Origin: Dipteronia dyeriana
Taxonomy: Eukaryota; Streptophyta; Magnoliopsida; Sapindales; Sapindaceae
Length of the DNA stretch: 64,000 nucleotides
Assembly (NCBI GenBank): GCA_032871835.1
Contig: CM065300.1
Span: 754,001-818,000 of the forward strand
Direction of reading: 5' to 3'
Below are positions 1-10,842 of this stretch, piece after piece (position 1 is the stretch's first letter; every line of letters starts with the position of its first letter). The notes under the pieces were generated by a model. The model worked only from the letters and a program-made list of their open reading frames with translations, did not search any database and was not told the origin of the DNA. Made by a program: the position numbers and the translations under genes.

Positions 1-105
1 TATATATTATAGAATATTATTTCATAATATTTACATAATTATAAAATATATATAATATTATAATATATATTATTTATATAATATTATATATATATATATA
101 TGATA
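1..105. repeat. TA-rich tract flanking pararetroviral insertion 1
   Basis: Almost pure A/T with runs of TA dinucleotides. A similar TA-rich tract lies at 5,581-5,745 on the other side of the pararetroviral insertion. Caulimovirid DNA in plant genomes is known to sit often in AT dinucleotide repeats, so the two tracts are probably the halves of one split target. Confidence 0.7.
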
Positions 106-759
106 TAATCATTCAGGGTTCGAGCTCCACTACCATCTCACAGAGAGAACCAAAGCCTTGTTTTCCCCACAGAAGGCCTTTCCTCAACGGCCTTAACAGG
201 GTACTTACTGCCCAGATACTATCAGAGATGGATGGAGATCATAAGCCAAACTAGTTAGTACAGGGCTTTGTTAAACCTGAGTTTATCCTAGCCAGCATCA
301 TTCTGGTTTCGGATGTGTCCAGGGTGTCCAGCCGATATACTAAACCAGTATACAAAATCTGTTCTGATATGCAGGATCCTCATACGAGGCAAACATAGAG
401 CATACTAGGATCTTAAAGAATCATAGTTTTAGACATAGAACCGTCTGAAGATCAGGAGAAGAAAACTATTTAGAAAGACATTAAACACAAACACACAAGC
501 TTTATTGATTTTCTGATGATTTTCTACACAGAGGTGAGGTTCCTTTTAAAGAGAAAAGAGACCTCCTTCGGCTGGCAAGTCTATCTTACAAGAGATAAGG
601 CCAAAGGCGGTGGCCGACACAACAAGATAATTATAACAAAGCAACAAAGAAAGCAGGAAGCTGGTCGGACAGCTGGAGGACACGACAATAATTATACAGT
701 AGGGGTAGGTGAAACAGTCACGGGCTGCTTAGATTACAGGTGGAGTGTTATTCGTTATC

Positions 760-1749
760 CTAGTCGAGGGCCCCACAGATCGAACAGGGCCATGTGTCAG
801 CCTGGTCTTGGGAGTCCTGAAGGTAAGAATTCAGGAGAGGATACAAGCTTCTTATTGGGTCCCTTGGGACGTTTGGAAGGATAAAGAGAACATCTGTATT
901 GTCATTGTTGACGTCACAAAGGAAATTAAGGAGGGGTATCTGGATACTGGTATGATACAACCTTTCGTAGTCATACAATGTATCCCATTCGTAGCAGATG
1001 TTAGAGGTCCAAAGAAGCTGAGTATGTGGGTTATATCTGTAGGGCCTGCTAAAGATCCAAATGCAGCATACTTTGGAAGCCTGTTCAGGGTCCATCTTCC
1101 AAAGATGGTAATGGCCCATGAGTCTGGTAAGCTCGATCTGCCAGACCGATAGAGGTTTGAACCATTGTAGAAAAGTTTGGAGGTTAACAGAGGTTGGATT
1201 ATGGACGAAGCCATACAGTGTCTGGAGAGGAAAAACCATGGCATGGTGATGGAGAACAGATAAGCACCACAAGAACCACAACACTTGGTCTAAATAGTAG
1301 TAGAACGGTGGTGATATAAAGGGGTCGAGAAAAGGTTTACTGGGGTTGGCTAACTGGTGGTGACAACCTTGATCGTTGATCTGTGAGAGATATCGTGAAA
1401 GATATAACCTTGCAAAATCTTGAATCTGTCGGATAGTGGGGAGTTGACCTGGTGGGAAGGTGGCCATAAACTCTGGAGGGAACATAGGCGGCAGTGGGGG
1501 AGTAGGCGGAGCAGTAGACGATGAGGCTTGGGAAGACATCATGTAGATCAAGGGGACATGACCGGTACGGGAAATGAGGGTAACATGGTGAGGTCGTGAG
1601 AGCATATCTGGGATGATGTTATGGTGGCCTTTTATATGCTTGACCGAAAAGTCGTAACTGGAGAACCAGTCTTTAAGTCTCAGGAGCTGGGGATTTGGAG
1701 GGAGTTTGTTGCGAAATTCAAGTACCTTAGGGAAGTATGAGTTGTCCAT
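760..1749 (-). pseudogene. Pararetrovirus 1: RNase H end plus C-terminal region
   Basis: An open stretch of 329 codons that begins inside the RNase H fold; the motif HIKGHHNIIPDMLSRP near residue 38 is the usual RNase H C-terminal end of plant pararetroviruses. It then continues in frame into about 260 residues with a proline-rich start and many W, Y and F residues. This tail has no enzyme motif I recognise. It may correspond to the separate second ORF of pararetrovirus 2, but I see only compositional likeness. An AATAAA on the minus strand lies near 501-506, about 255 bases downstream, and could be the polyadenylation signal. Confidence 0.7.
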
Positions 1750-2829
1750 TTCAATGGTAAATTTGGTGGTTATGAGATGGAAGTCAAACTTGGAAATTCC
1801 ATTTTTTACAGCAATGATCTCATTGTAAATAGTATGATAGTGTTTCTGGGCATCTTTGAATTGTCCGCTGGCATGACCACAGTAGTGACATATTCCATAG
1901 GTTTCTTCAATGAGGATGGCTCCCCAGAAGTGATCACTGTCATCTGTTTATAGGATAAGGTGTCCTGATGAAGGAATATGTAAGGGTGGAGGCTTTTGTG
2001 CAACACTTTTGAGGTGAGATATTGCCTCGGTATGAAGGGTGTTCCACTGAGGAGGATCCTTCTTGAGAAGCTTGGATAAGCAGGTGGTGTAGCGACTGGC
2101 TTGTGGAATGAAATCCCTGATGTAGTTCATAATACCAAGAAACCGTTGAAGCTGTTTCTGTGAGAGGTTCGAATCTAGGAAAGCAAGAAGTTGTCTTGCA
2201 AGTTGAGGTCCAGGGGCATAAGATCCATCTTTGATTTTCATGCCAAGAAACTCAATTTCTGTGACACCAATTGAGCTCTTCTTATCTGATAACATGATTC
2301 CATATGTATCAATGATACGGTGAAAATGTTGTAGAAGATCATTGTGTGATTCTTTGTCTGATGAAAACAGAAGAATGTCATCGATATATAGCATGGTCGT
2401 GTTGAGTATTGGACGAAAGATTCTGGTGACGGCCTTTTGGAACAGGGAAGGGGCTGTTTTTATCCCAAAAGGAAGGACAGTCCACTGATACTGGGCATTA
2501 GGGAGGCAAAAAGCCGTTTTGGGCCGATCTGAAGGATGGATCCCAATCTGCCAGAAAGCCCCCTTCAAGTCAAACTTGGAGAAAATCGTAGCTCCAGGAA
2601 TTTGGGAAAATAGCGAATTGGCTCTGGGAACCGGGAACTTATCATCCTGGAGGAAGAGATTAAGAGGCTTATAATCAATTACGAGCCGTTTCTTTCCCCT
2701 GACTTGTTCAGATCTTTTTTCAACGTAAAATGCTTGACAGGCCCAAGGAGAAGAGGTGGACTCTATTAAACCTTGTCTGAGAAGTTCATCGCATTCTTCC
2801 GTGGCTAGGGATAGGTCAGAGGGAGACAT
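1750..2829 (-). pseudogene. Pararetrovirus 1: reverse transcriptase and start of RNase H
   Basis: The RT domain spans about 2,829 to 2,050. The polymerase motif YIDD is encoded near 2,377-2,388, preceded by FSKFDLKGAFWQI (RT motif A region) and WTVLPFGIKTAPS (motif B region). The order and wording are those of Caulimoviridae and Ty3 RTs. The RT frame closes at 1,948, and the RNase H start continues in another frame across 2,006-1,750, so at least one frameshift separates the two domains. The enzyme would have copied pregenomic RNA into DNA; this copy cannot make an intact protein. Confidence 0.88.
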
Positions 2830-3208
2830 TCCAGTGTGAGTTGCTTTTGTGGGATTGACATATTCATTGAGTTTGAAAGGAAGCTTTATGAAGAAGTCAG
2901 GATTTTTCCACAGCGGGTATGGATGTTTGAAGTCTGCATGGCTGTTGGTGCAGAATTGTAAGATCTTCTCTTGAACATGTCAGAAGTCTGGATTGATGAC
3001 CGAAAGGGGGAAAATTTTTGGAATGTCAATGAAGGGTTTGAATTCCCTGAGGTAAAATTCTGATAGATTTGGACTGGCTGTAAATATCTCATCCAATGAG
3101 GATATCCTTGTCGGGAAGAGGAGTTCTAATGACATGGGTCCAGAGCGTAAACGAAGGGAAAAACTGTAAGCCGATTTTGTTTTTGGAGACCAAATAGGTG
3201 TTGAAAAG

Positions 3209-3493
3209 TTATCCGTCTGCTGCTAAGAACTGGTTCTTTTCTTCTTTCCAGGCCTCTGCAGGGAGGACGCTGGGATTCATCATAGAAGAGTGGGCTCCCG
3301 TATCAAAATAGGCAATGACTGGGACTGGCTTTGAATACTTTGTAGCTAAGATCTGAATCTTGATCTGTGGGCCAGAATTTTCATTATTGGTGGCCTGGTA
3401 AGCTTCTGATGGAGAGTCAGGATCTGGGTAACTTGAGTGTTCTGAGGAGCTGGAGTCATGATCTTTTGAGTCTAGAACCATAAAAGAGGTCAA
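3209..3493 (-). pseudogene. Pararetrovirus 1: aspartic protease
   Basis: A 94-codon open stretch containing the retroviral-type active-site motif FDTGAHSSM (normally D-T/S-G) about 60 residues in. The protease would process the viral polyprotein. It is in the same frame as the zinc-knuckle segment upstream, separated only by a stop at 3,512. The segment from 3,208 to 2,830 that should link protease to RT has lost a common frame. Confidence 0.82.
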
Positions 3494-3511
3494 CTGGTTG
3501 ACATCTTCCTG

Positions 3512-5485
3512 TTATGAGAAATAAGATTCAATGTCAGCATCTGAGGGAATATCATCTGCAACTTGTCTAAGCTGTTGAATGAGCTTAGCAGACTTTGTTC
3601 TTTTGTTGGGGCATTGTTTGGCATAATGTCCTTCTTGACCGCAGGCAAAACATTTGTTGGACTTATTCCATGACCTTCTTGCCTTTTTTCTGTAGTACTT
3701 GTACTTTCTGGGATTTGAGGAACCTTTCGGTTTTTGGGTTCTAGACGCCTGCCTCCTGTAAGGCCTATTTGTCTTGCAGTTACAATGCTCATTGGAGTTG
3801 CACTTGAAATGATATTTAGGAGGAAATTTACAATGTTTATCGTATTTTCTTCCCTCTCTGATCATTTTTTAAAAAACTCGTTGCGTAGCACGGAGTTTTT
3901 CTAGAGCAGTGTGGGTAAACATGTGAATTTCTTCTAGAGTGATGTCTCTGAGGTTTCTTCCTGAGAACTCAATCAATCTTTGAAGCTCTCCCTGGAGTTC
4001 TGAGGGGAGAGAATTCAAATACACTTGTCTCAGAGTTTCATCATTGATTCCACCGAGAGCATGATATCTGAAGGACATGCGTCTGTAGTGGTAATCGATA
4101 TCTTCTTTGTTTAATGAGCAAACCGTCATTTCGAAGAATTATTGTCTGGTCTGTTTATAGAACTGAGAAGCGTCTCCGAGAAATTCTCTGAAGACTATTC
4201 CTGTTGCTATAGAAACAGATCCACATCTGACCAGTTGTAACTGTCTGTATTCTCCGAGTGCCTGGTACCAATCTCTGAGGGATCCGGTGAATCTAGAGAC
4301 AAATTCTCTCAGAATGGATTCTGTATTGTCGCCTCCTTTAGCGATTTGGAGGTCTAGCCATGCACTCATTTCTGACATTCTCTTCCTCCATTATCTGGGA
4401 GCAACATCTTCAAAATTGAACCAGGGACCATTTGTAGGTTTTAGAGGATGAACGTGTGTTTGTGTTCTACTTCTTTGGTCTGGTGGTTCGTCGACCATAG
4501 GAGGTGGTTCCTCAGAAGTTTCAACTGAGGATTCAGACGTGTCAACTGTCTGAGTAGATGGTTGTGGGTCAGCTCTAGTGGCCAGGTAGATTTGAGAAAT
4601 GTCAGGTAGGGCATCTGGGTCTGAATAATTTGGAGAATCTGATGTTGGTGTTTCATCGGTGTAATATGTTTCCCATGATGAAGCGGAAGAGGATTCTATG
4701 GGCTCTGTTTCTGTAGGATTGTCAGAGGTTTCTGAAGAGGAAAATTGGCAGGAAGATGTGTAGAATACATGTTTTCGATGGTTTGGTGGTGAGCGTTTGT
4801 GAGAAGCATGTGACTTTTTTTTATGTGAAGAGGTTTTCTTGTCTTTACTTGGGGAAGGTTGTTCAGTAGGTAAAGGTGGATATTTTCTAAAAAGGTCTCC
4901 AGTTGATTTAAAAAACTGGGAATGGTCAGGAGGCCTTGAAGGAGGTGGTGGTGATTGAGTCGGGAATATCAAGGATGGGGAGTAAGGATGTGGCCTCGGG
5001 AGATAAGGTGTACTGGTAAAGTGGTCTCTCGTTATCTGGTCTAGCTGGTCCTTGAGATGTCTGATTTCTCTTTCCTTGTTATCAAATTCAGGACCAAAAT
5101 ACCATTGGCTGATATACTGATGAAGATCAACATCCAATCTAGAAACTCTGGATTGCAAGTCCGTATACATATTGCGTAATGTATAATCTAGATGTTGAAG
5201 CTGATTGTCATGTTGAGAGACATGGTGAGAGACTTTGTCTATCTTCTGGTCAATAGAGTGAAGAACTCTATTTTGGACGGTAGCATTACGAGTATGCCAG
5301 TTAAGGACCTGTTCAGCCTGGGAGGGTTGTTTGAGAGATCCATCAGGTAAGACTTCTGTTGATTGAATGAATGGCCTGAAGAATAAGTTTCTTTCAGGAT
5401 TTGAAGAGGATTCCAAGGGAGGAAAATCCTTATCGTAACTGGAGGCCATAAAGCATGGGATAGGAATCGGGACTGTTGGCAGCAA
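3512..5485 (-). pseudogene. Pararetrovirus 1: coiled-coil and capsid/nucleocapsid region
   Basis: Three in-frame stops (4,391, 4,139, 3,869) cut one long frame into pieces. The first 364 codons start with an acidic/proline segment containing DKDFPPLE, then a heptad-like stretch (QIDKVSHH... to about residue 150), then serine- and proline-rich linkers. The next pieces look like a capsid core. The last piece carries the CCHC zinc knuckle CFACGQEGHYAKQC at about 3,611-3,652, which in caulimovirids binds RNA. The frame stays open upstream of 5,485 as far as about 5,553, so the visible ATG may not be the original start, and any movement-protein part is missing. Confidence 0.78.
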
Positions 5486-5580
5486 TTTTTCTGTTGGTTC
5501 ATCTAACTGTAAACCAATTCCCTCATTCAGAGAGCCTAAGGACCCTCACAGTCCTTGGATTGGTTTGCGACCAATTAAAA

Positions 5581-5745
5581 AATATATTATAATATTATAT
5601 ATTATAATATATATATTAATTTACTAATTATGTAAATATTATAATATATATATATATATATAAACTATAAATATAAATATTCTATAATATTCTATATTAT
5701 AATATACATAAAATATATTTTATATATAATATTATAATATATATA
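5581..5745. repeat. TA-rich tract, right border of pararetroviral insertion 1
   Basis: Long TA-rich stretch directly after the end of the pararetroviral sequence. It is followed at 5,752-5,830 by a segment resembling the 3' subterminal part of the Harbinger-like element at 53,349-54,762, which also carries an internal (AT)n array. The insertion may therefore have landed in the microsatellite of a MITE. Confidence 0.65.
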
Positions 5746-5751
5746 TATAAG

Positions 5752-6060
5752 ATGGGCACTTTGGTAATTTAAAAATCTTGTTCCGTCTTGTTCTAGTCGT
5801 ATCAAACACTTAACGGTACAATTAATAGTTTAAGATTTTTTTTAATATAAAAAAGGTGAAAAACAAAATGAAAAACAAAAACGAAAAATGAAAAACGAGT
5901 ATTTTGTGTTTTTCAAATATTTCACTTTTAACACTGATTTTGTTTTTCATTTTTTTTTTCGAAAATAAAATAAAATGAAAAACGGTTAACGAACGCGTTT
6001 TCGAAATCGTTTTTGAAAAATAAAAACGAAAATAGACTGTAAAACAGCTGCAGGACGGGG
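5752..6060. repeat. Fragment of Harbinger-like MITE plus GAAAAAC-rich sequence
   Basis: Bases 5,752-5,830 match, with many changes, the region 54,603-54,690 inside the intronic Harbinger-like element (shared core ACTTTGGT then TCTTGT, then CAAAC). The rest to 6,060 is rich in GAAAAAC and its complement and can fold on itself. I see no gene here. Confidence 0.45.
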
Positions 6061-6660
6061 TCTTAGATCCAATCCGATCCAATCCAATCCAATCCAAATA
6101 TCCAATGAATCAAATTAATATAAAGCAAATCGCAATATAAAAGTTAAAATATTTATAAAATTAATAAAATCAATAATTATTCATACAATACTTAGAAAAA
6201 ATTAGCAAACTAATCATTATTTTTTTAGGAGAAATTAATAATTAACATAAACACAATATATGATTGTACAATTTAAAATTAGAAAAAGTCGAACAAATTA
6301 TAAACTTTAAGCACAAGCCTCTAAACACAATCATTAATAAAATCATCAAAAATTTTGTAATATAACTTTTTATCCTAACAAAATACAATAGCATTCAAAA
6401 TTTACTCAACATAAATAAATCGGGTCAATATAAAATAAGCCTTATATTTTAATGGATTTTTTTGACAATTTTCATATGGAGATCTAAAATAAGCCTTATA
6501 TTTTAATGGATTTTTTTTGACAATTTTCATATGGAAATCTAAGATCGGATATGACCCAAAATTTAAAAATTTGCAATCCAATCTGATTCAATTGTATCAT
6601 CAAATCCAATGAATCATATCACTGGATCCTATTATATTAGGACCTGTACGGCTGTTCACC
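6060..6660. repeat. Dispersed 0.55-kb repeat, copy 1
   Basis: Starts with runs of ATCCAATCC and ends with mirrored GGATC/ATTGG motifs, followed by a short segment similar to the ends of hAT-type MITEs (CACCCCTG). Copies 2 (7,310-7,880) and 3 (8,825-9,360) share the order AATCAAATTA, ATAATTATTCATACAATACTT, ATAACTTT and a TTCATATGGAAAT-like element. Copies 1 and 3 also share the sequence downstream (CTGTCTATTACCCTACC), so those two come from one longer duplication. No coding potential was seen. Confidence 0.6.
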
Positions 6661-7309
6661 CCTGTCTATTACCCTACCAAAATTATAAATCAGTGCGTCA
6701 AATATCACATTTCGTTTGAAAATAAATCACGATTTTTTTTTTGGTAAATAGGATATAAATCACAATTCACAATCACGATAATATTCAATATTATATACAT
6801 ATATAGAGAGAGAGCGCCATAAAGGTCTAAAATTAATAAAAACAAACAAACAAATACCGGACCAGAAGATCATCAAGTTTGAAGAGAAATCAACTTAAAA
6901 TAAAATTAAAAAATTAAAAAATGTGCAGAAAAATAAAATAAAACGACATGATGTTACACGTGAAAGAAAATGAAGGATGTAGGCATGTTGCAATTGACAT
7001 GAAACGCAACCGCCAAGCATGTCTATAGAAACGATAATGTACATGGGCGGAACTGGAATGGAATCGTTGAATTGAGGGATCAAATAATAAAAATTTAAAA
7101 ATTATAGTACTAATAGATTATAAATTTTTAACTATAATTCTTTTTTTAGTACCCCTAACCTCTATGGGGTTCCGCCCCTAATAATGTATTTAGACTTGTA
7201 ATATGACGTCTGATCCGTCACTAAAATGTCTATTAAAATAACTTTATTATGTAAAATATCAATTACTAATGTGTGCGGCGGATCATATTTATTGGATTTA
7301 TTATGGTCC
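6661..7309. other. Non-coding; contains a relic of the peroxiredoxin promoter
   Basis: Bases about 6,950-7,050 resemble 40,694-40,760 upstream of the 1-Cys peroxiredoxin gene: both have TACACGTG, then GAAAATGAAGGATGT, then CCGCCAAGCATGTC, with about 22 extra bases in this copy. No peroxiredoxin coding sequence follows. Otherwise AT-rich intergenic sequence with a GA run near 6,805. Confidence 0.6.
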
Positions 7310-7880
7310 AATATTCGATTTGATCCGATCCAATTGTAAAAATAGTTAAATCTAACCTAATCAAATCCAAATATCCAATGGATTAAATTAGTATGGAGCC
7401 ATTCTTAATATAAAAAAAGTTAAAACATTCATAAATTTTTTTTTAAAAAAATCAATAATTATGAATACAATACTTCAAATAAATTGACAACCTAATAATT
7501 AACACTAAAACATTATATAATTGTACACTTTTAAATCGAAGAAGTATAACAAATTATAAACTTTAAACACAATCACCAATAAAATCATCCAAAAGTTTGT
7601 AATATAACTTTGTATCATAACAAAATATAATAGCAACCAAAATGTGCCTAATGTTCAAATTTATAAGACAAAAATAAAATGACCCAATATAAATTAAGAC
7701 TTATATTTTTAAGGATTAGAAGGATTTTCATATGGAAATCCAAATTCCGATCCGATCCAATAAATTTTAAGATTTAGGGTTCAATATGATACAATCGTGT
7801 CCTCAAATCCAATCCAATAAATTGATCAAGGTCAAATGGATCCTATTGGATTAGATTGGATACCGTACTCCCATACTAGA
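7310..7880. repeat. Dispersed 0.55-kb repeat, copy 2
   Basis: Same internal order of motifs as copies 1 and 3, flanked by ATCCGATCCAAT at the left and ATTGGATTAGATTGG at the right, which gives it a terminal-inverted-repeat look. It is probably a non-autonomous DNA transposon, but I could not define a target-site duplication. Confidence 0.55.
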
Positions 7881-8098
7881 CAAATATAAGATTTTTTAGG
7901 TAAGAAAATCTAGTGTTAGGTATTGTACAGTGATATAGGGATACAAATACATGATCAGTGTGTGCGTGCAACCTATGCTTTTCAAGGGATTAAGAATTAT
8001 TATATCAATATAGTCTTAAAAACACAATAATTGAAAGATGAATTTATTTATTAGAAACTCTTATTACATAACATGTATATTGTCTAGACATCTAGGCT

Positions 8099-8423
8099 CT
8101 AGCCATGGTATGGTGGCACTTTACATATGCATTCTCCATTGACACATTCTGAATATGGTATTCCAGCTGCACATTGACCATAGCAATCCTGAACTGTTGT
8201 ACAAGTTTGTAAAACTCGCTGTTTAACCATCTCTCTGGCCACCACCACCACCTTTGAGGGTGCCAAACCTGCAGCGAATTAAATACATGCAATTGTCTAA
8301 TTAGACTACTTAATCCACTAATTCAACATACTTTTTAAATAAAAGAAATAAAGGAAAAAGAGATTAACATGACGAAACAATGAAAAAAAGCATGAAAGCA
8401 AAAATCAGTGAGGTCTTTGCCAT
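8099..8423 (-). CDS. Defensin-like secreted cysteine-rich peptide (two exons)
   Basis: Exon 1 is 8,369-8,423 and exon 2 is 8,099-8,268, with a 100-base intron bounded by GT (minus-strand GTTAATC) and AG (CTGCAG) in phase 1. The spliced frame is 225 bases and encodes 74 residues. Residues 1-18 (MAKTSLIFAFMLFFIVSS) form a clear secretion signal. The mature part has six cysteines spaced C-X5-C-X3-C-X8-C-X4-C-X1-C, the cysteine-stabilised alpha-beta layout of plant defensin-like peptides, where CxxxC and CxC are the core. The intron just after the signal peptide is also typical of the family. An extra cysteine lies at the exon junction, near the predicted cleavage site. Such peptides act outside the cell in defence or signalling; the target of this one cannot be read from sequence. 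Upstream there is only a weak TATA-like TAAATAA, about 75 bases before the ATG. It could be a pseudogene without expression, but the frame and splice sites are intact. Confidence 0.78.
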
Positions 8424-8824
8424 ATTTTAGTTTTTGGAGGTTGAGAATTTCTTTTTGGCTTTGAATTGTGTTGTAAATTTGTAATGGTTTATGGATGACG
8501 TTATTTACAGTGTTGAACCTGATTTGAATGCTAGACAACATAGGCAGATTCATTGGATTTGTCATGATTCAAGATTTGATCTGATAGGATCGAAGAATTT
8601 ACAATATGATATGATCCAATTTTAGAAAGGTATCCAATAAAATCCGATCGAACTATACTAAGTTGAGTAATGTTATTTTGTCCAAATTTAATATTCAAAT
8701 GATGTTGCAACACTCTAATCCTTTCATTTAAATTGAATTAGATTTGCATAATTTAAATGAATAGACAAGTGTTGCCACATCGTTTGGATATTAAATCTAA
8801 GTAAAGTAGCATTAGTCTATTCAT
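8424..8824. other. Upstream region of the defensin-like gene
   Basis: Non-coding. It holds a weak TATA-like motif for the minus-strand peptide gene and, at about 8,570-8,660, a fragment resembling the ends of the 0.55-kb dispersed repeat (GATCTGATAGGATC, ATCCAATAAAATCCGATCG). Nothing else recognised. Confidence 0.4.
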
Positions 8825-9452
8825 ATTTACTCCGATCTGATCCAACTGCCAAAATATTTAGATCCGATCCAAATATCCAATCAATCAAATTAATATAAAG
8901 CAATCCGTAATATATAAAAAATAAAACATTTATAAAATCAATAAAATCAATAATTATTCATACAATACTTCAAATAAATTAACAAACTAATAATTAGCTT
9001 TTTTTTAAAGAGAAACTAATAATTAACATAAAAACAATACATAATTGCACACTTTAAAAATCAAAATGTCTTAATAAATTATAAACTTTAAACACAAGTT
9101 ATAAACATAATCATAAATACAATCATCCGAAAGTTTGTAATACAACTTTTTATTGTAACAAAATACAGTAGCATTCAGAATTTATGTTCATGTGTAAGAC
9201 AAAATAAATTGGCTCAATATAAATTAAACCTTATATTTTGACAGATTTTCATTTGAAAATCCAAGATTGGATATGATCCAATGAATTTTATAATTTAAGA
9301 TCTAATCCGATTCAATCTAATATAATATGATTGAATCCTGCAAGACCTGCACACCCCTGTCTATTACCCTACCAAATCTATAAATCAGTGTATCAAATAT
9401 CACATTTCTTTTGGATATAAATCACGATTTTGTGGGTAAATATGATATAAAT
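8825..9452. repeat. Dispersed 0.55-kb repeat, copy 3, with shared right flank
   Basis: Third copy of the repeat. Its right flank (9,355-9,452) matches 6,657-6,775 and resumes after the copia element at 16,299. This shows that copies 1 and 3 belong to a duplication of about 0.75 kb that was later interrupted by the retrotransposon. Confidence 0.6.
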
Positions 9453-10440
9453 TGTTGGAATTTTTTGTGTGATAAACTCTCATTTTGAGAGCACAAATTG
9501 AGTATGATAAATTCCATAGAAATGGAAGATTAAAGTGGATTCGAATTCTCCTCTGTGAGAACTTCGAAATGGTGTACTCAAACTCACAAAATGGTTATTG
9601 GGTGAATGAGAAATTGAGTCTCAAAGTGGACCCATTGTATAGGGATTAAAATGAATCTCACATTGCTTAGGGAAATCATTTATATGTACTTTATAAGTGA
9701 ATGTGTGATATGAGCTATCAACATATGTGGCATAGAGACTCTCGCGCGCAGGGGGGGAGGGGGGTGCAAATCATGGACCCCGAACCTTCGAATGCACGAC
9801 TCGTGTGTGGGCACGACCTGCGGACACGGATGCCGCTCTGATTGGACCGTGAGAGTCCAGTTGACCTTTTACCACTTCTCTAAGTCAACGTATTTTTATT
9901 GTGATGAATAAGGATAAGGAAAGCTTTAATTGTTTGGATTCTGATTTCTTACTTGATCACTAAGAATACAGAATCGGGTTTTAATTAGAAATAAATCTCT
10001 TTAGAGAATATTATCTAATTAAATTATTTCCTTATTAAATCAAAAACGAATTTTCCAAAATAATCCCGAATTAATCTCAAAACCCTAGTGTTTCGGTTTG
10101 GGTATTTAATACCTCTAATATTCTGCTCAATCAACAGAAAAATAATTACAGTTTTCTTTTGAGCAGCCAGATTCTTTTCTTCTCTAGTTTTCTTAGGTAA
10201 GTTCAAACTCGGTTTGAGTTAGCTGGTAGTGGATAGTGCTTAGGCGCTTAGGCCTACCACTGTTGAACCATTGTATACTGGGAGACAATCGCCTAATACA
10301 CATACGGTGTTGTCCAGTGAAATTGTCTTAAGGACACCGTGTCCTCGGATCAAACTCTGTTTTCTAACGTGATCTTCTTGTGCTGTTACTTTCTGTTTTC
10401 CTTGATACCAACCAGGTTTGATTGCAAATTATGATTTACA
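9453..10440 (+). repeat. Left LTR of the copia element
   Basis: Begins TGTTGGAATTTTTTGTGTG and ends near GATTTACA, judged by alignment with the right LTR. It includes a short G-rich run at about 9,749-9,763 (seven G, A, six G). A primer-binding-like match TGGTATCCGAGTTCTGG (initiator tRNA-Met type) lies at 10,503, about 60 bases inside the element, farther from the LTR than usual. Confidence 0.88.
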
Positions 10441-10842
10441 ATTTTAAGACAATTTTCTCTTTAAAATTATTTTCCAAACAACGCTTGCTTTTTCAAACTT
10501 TCTGGTATCCGAGTTCTGGTTCAGATTGTAACGGACTTGAAAAAAAAAACATTGATTCAGTTTTCAGCTGTGGTAATCGGGTTCCTTTGGAACTGATTCA
10601 ATTTGGAAATCGAGTTCGTTGGAACACTGATTTCAATTGGAAAAAAAAATCATTAATATGTGGAAATTGGGTCTATTATTAGACACTGATTTTGAAATCG
10701 ATTGCGATTTCAATTAGGTAATCGGGTCTGCAATATCAGACACTGATTGCGATTTCCATCGTGAAATCTGATTTGATATCAACTGATATCCGTTGCTACT
10801 ATTTCTATGATACTAAAATGCTTTTGTTTTTGTTTTAGATAT

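Larger units (their letters stand above)
106..5575 (-). mobile_element. Endogenous pararetrovirus 1 (Caulimoviridae-like), decayed, 5'-truncated
   Basis: Read on the minus strand, this block holds in order a coiled-coil/capsid region, a CCHC zinc knuckle, an aspartic protease, reverse transcriptase and RNase H, then an extra C-terminal region. There is no integrase and there are no LTRs, which fits a pararetrovirus rather than a retrotransposon. The reading frame from 5,485 to 3,209 is constant but broken by stops at 4,391, 4,139, 3,869 and 3,512, and the RT and RNase H parts lie in shifted frames, so it is dead. No movement-protein domain is seen ahead of the capsid region, so the 5' part of the genome appears lost at the right-hand TA tract. 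The protein sequence is clearly different from pararetrovirus 2 in this window, so it is a separate and older lineage. Confidence 0.85.

Noticed and set aside
516..1152. Plus-strand open frames opposite the pararetrovirus 1 tail
   Set aside because: They are antisense to the RNase H/C-terminal frame and show no domain or codon signature.
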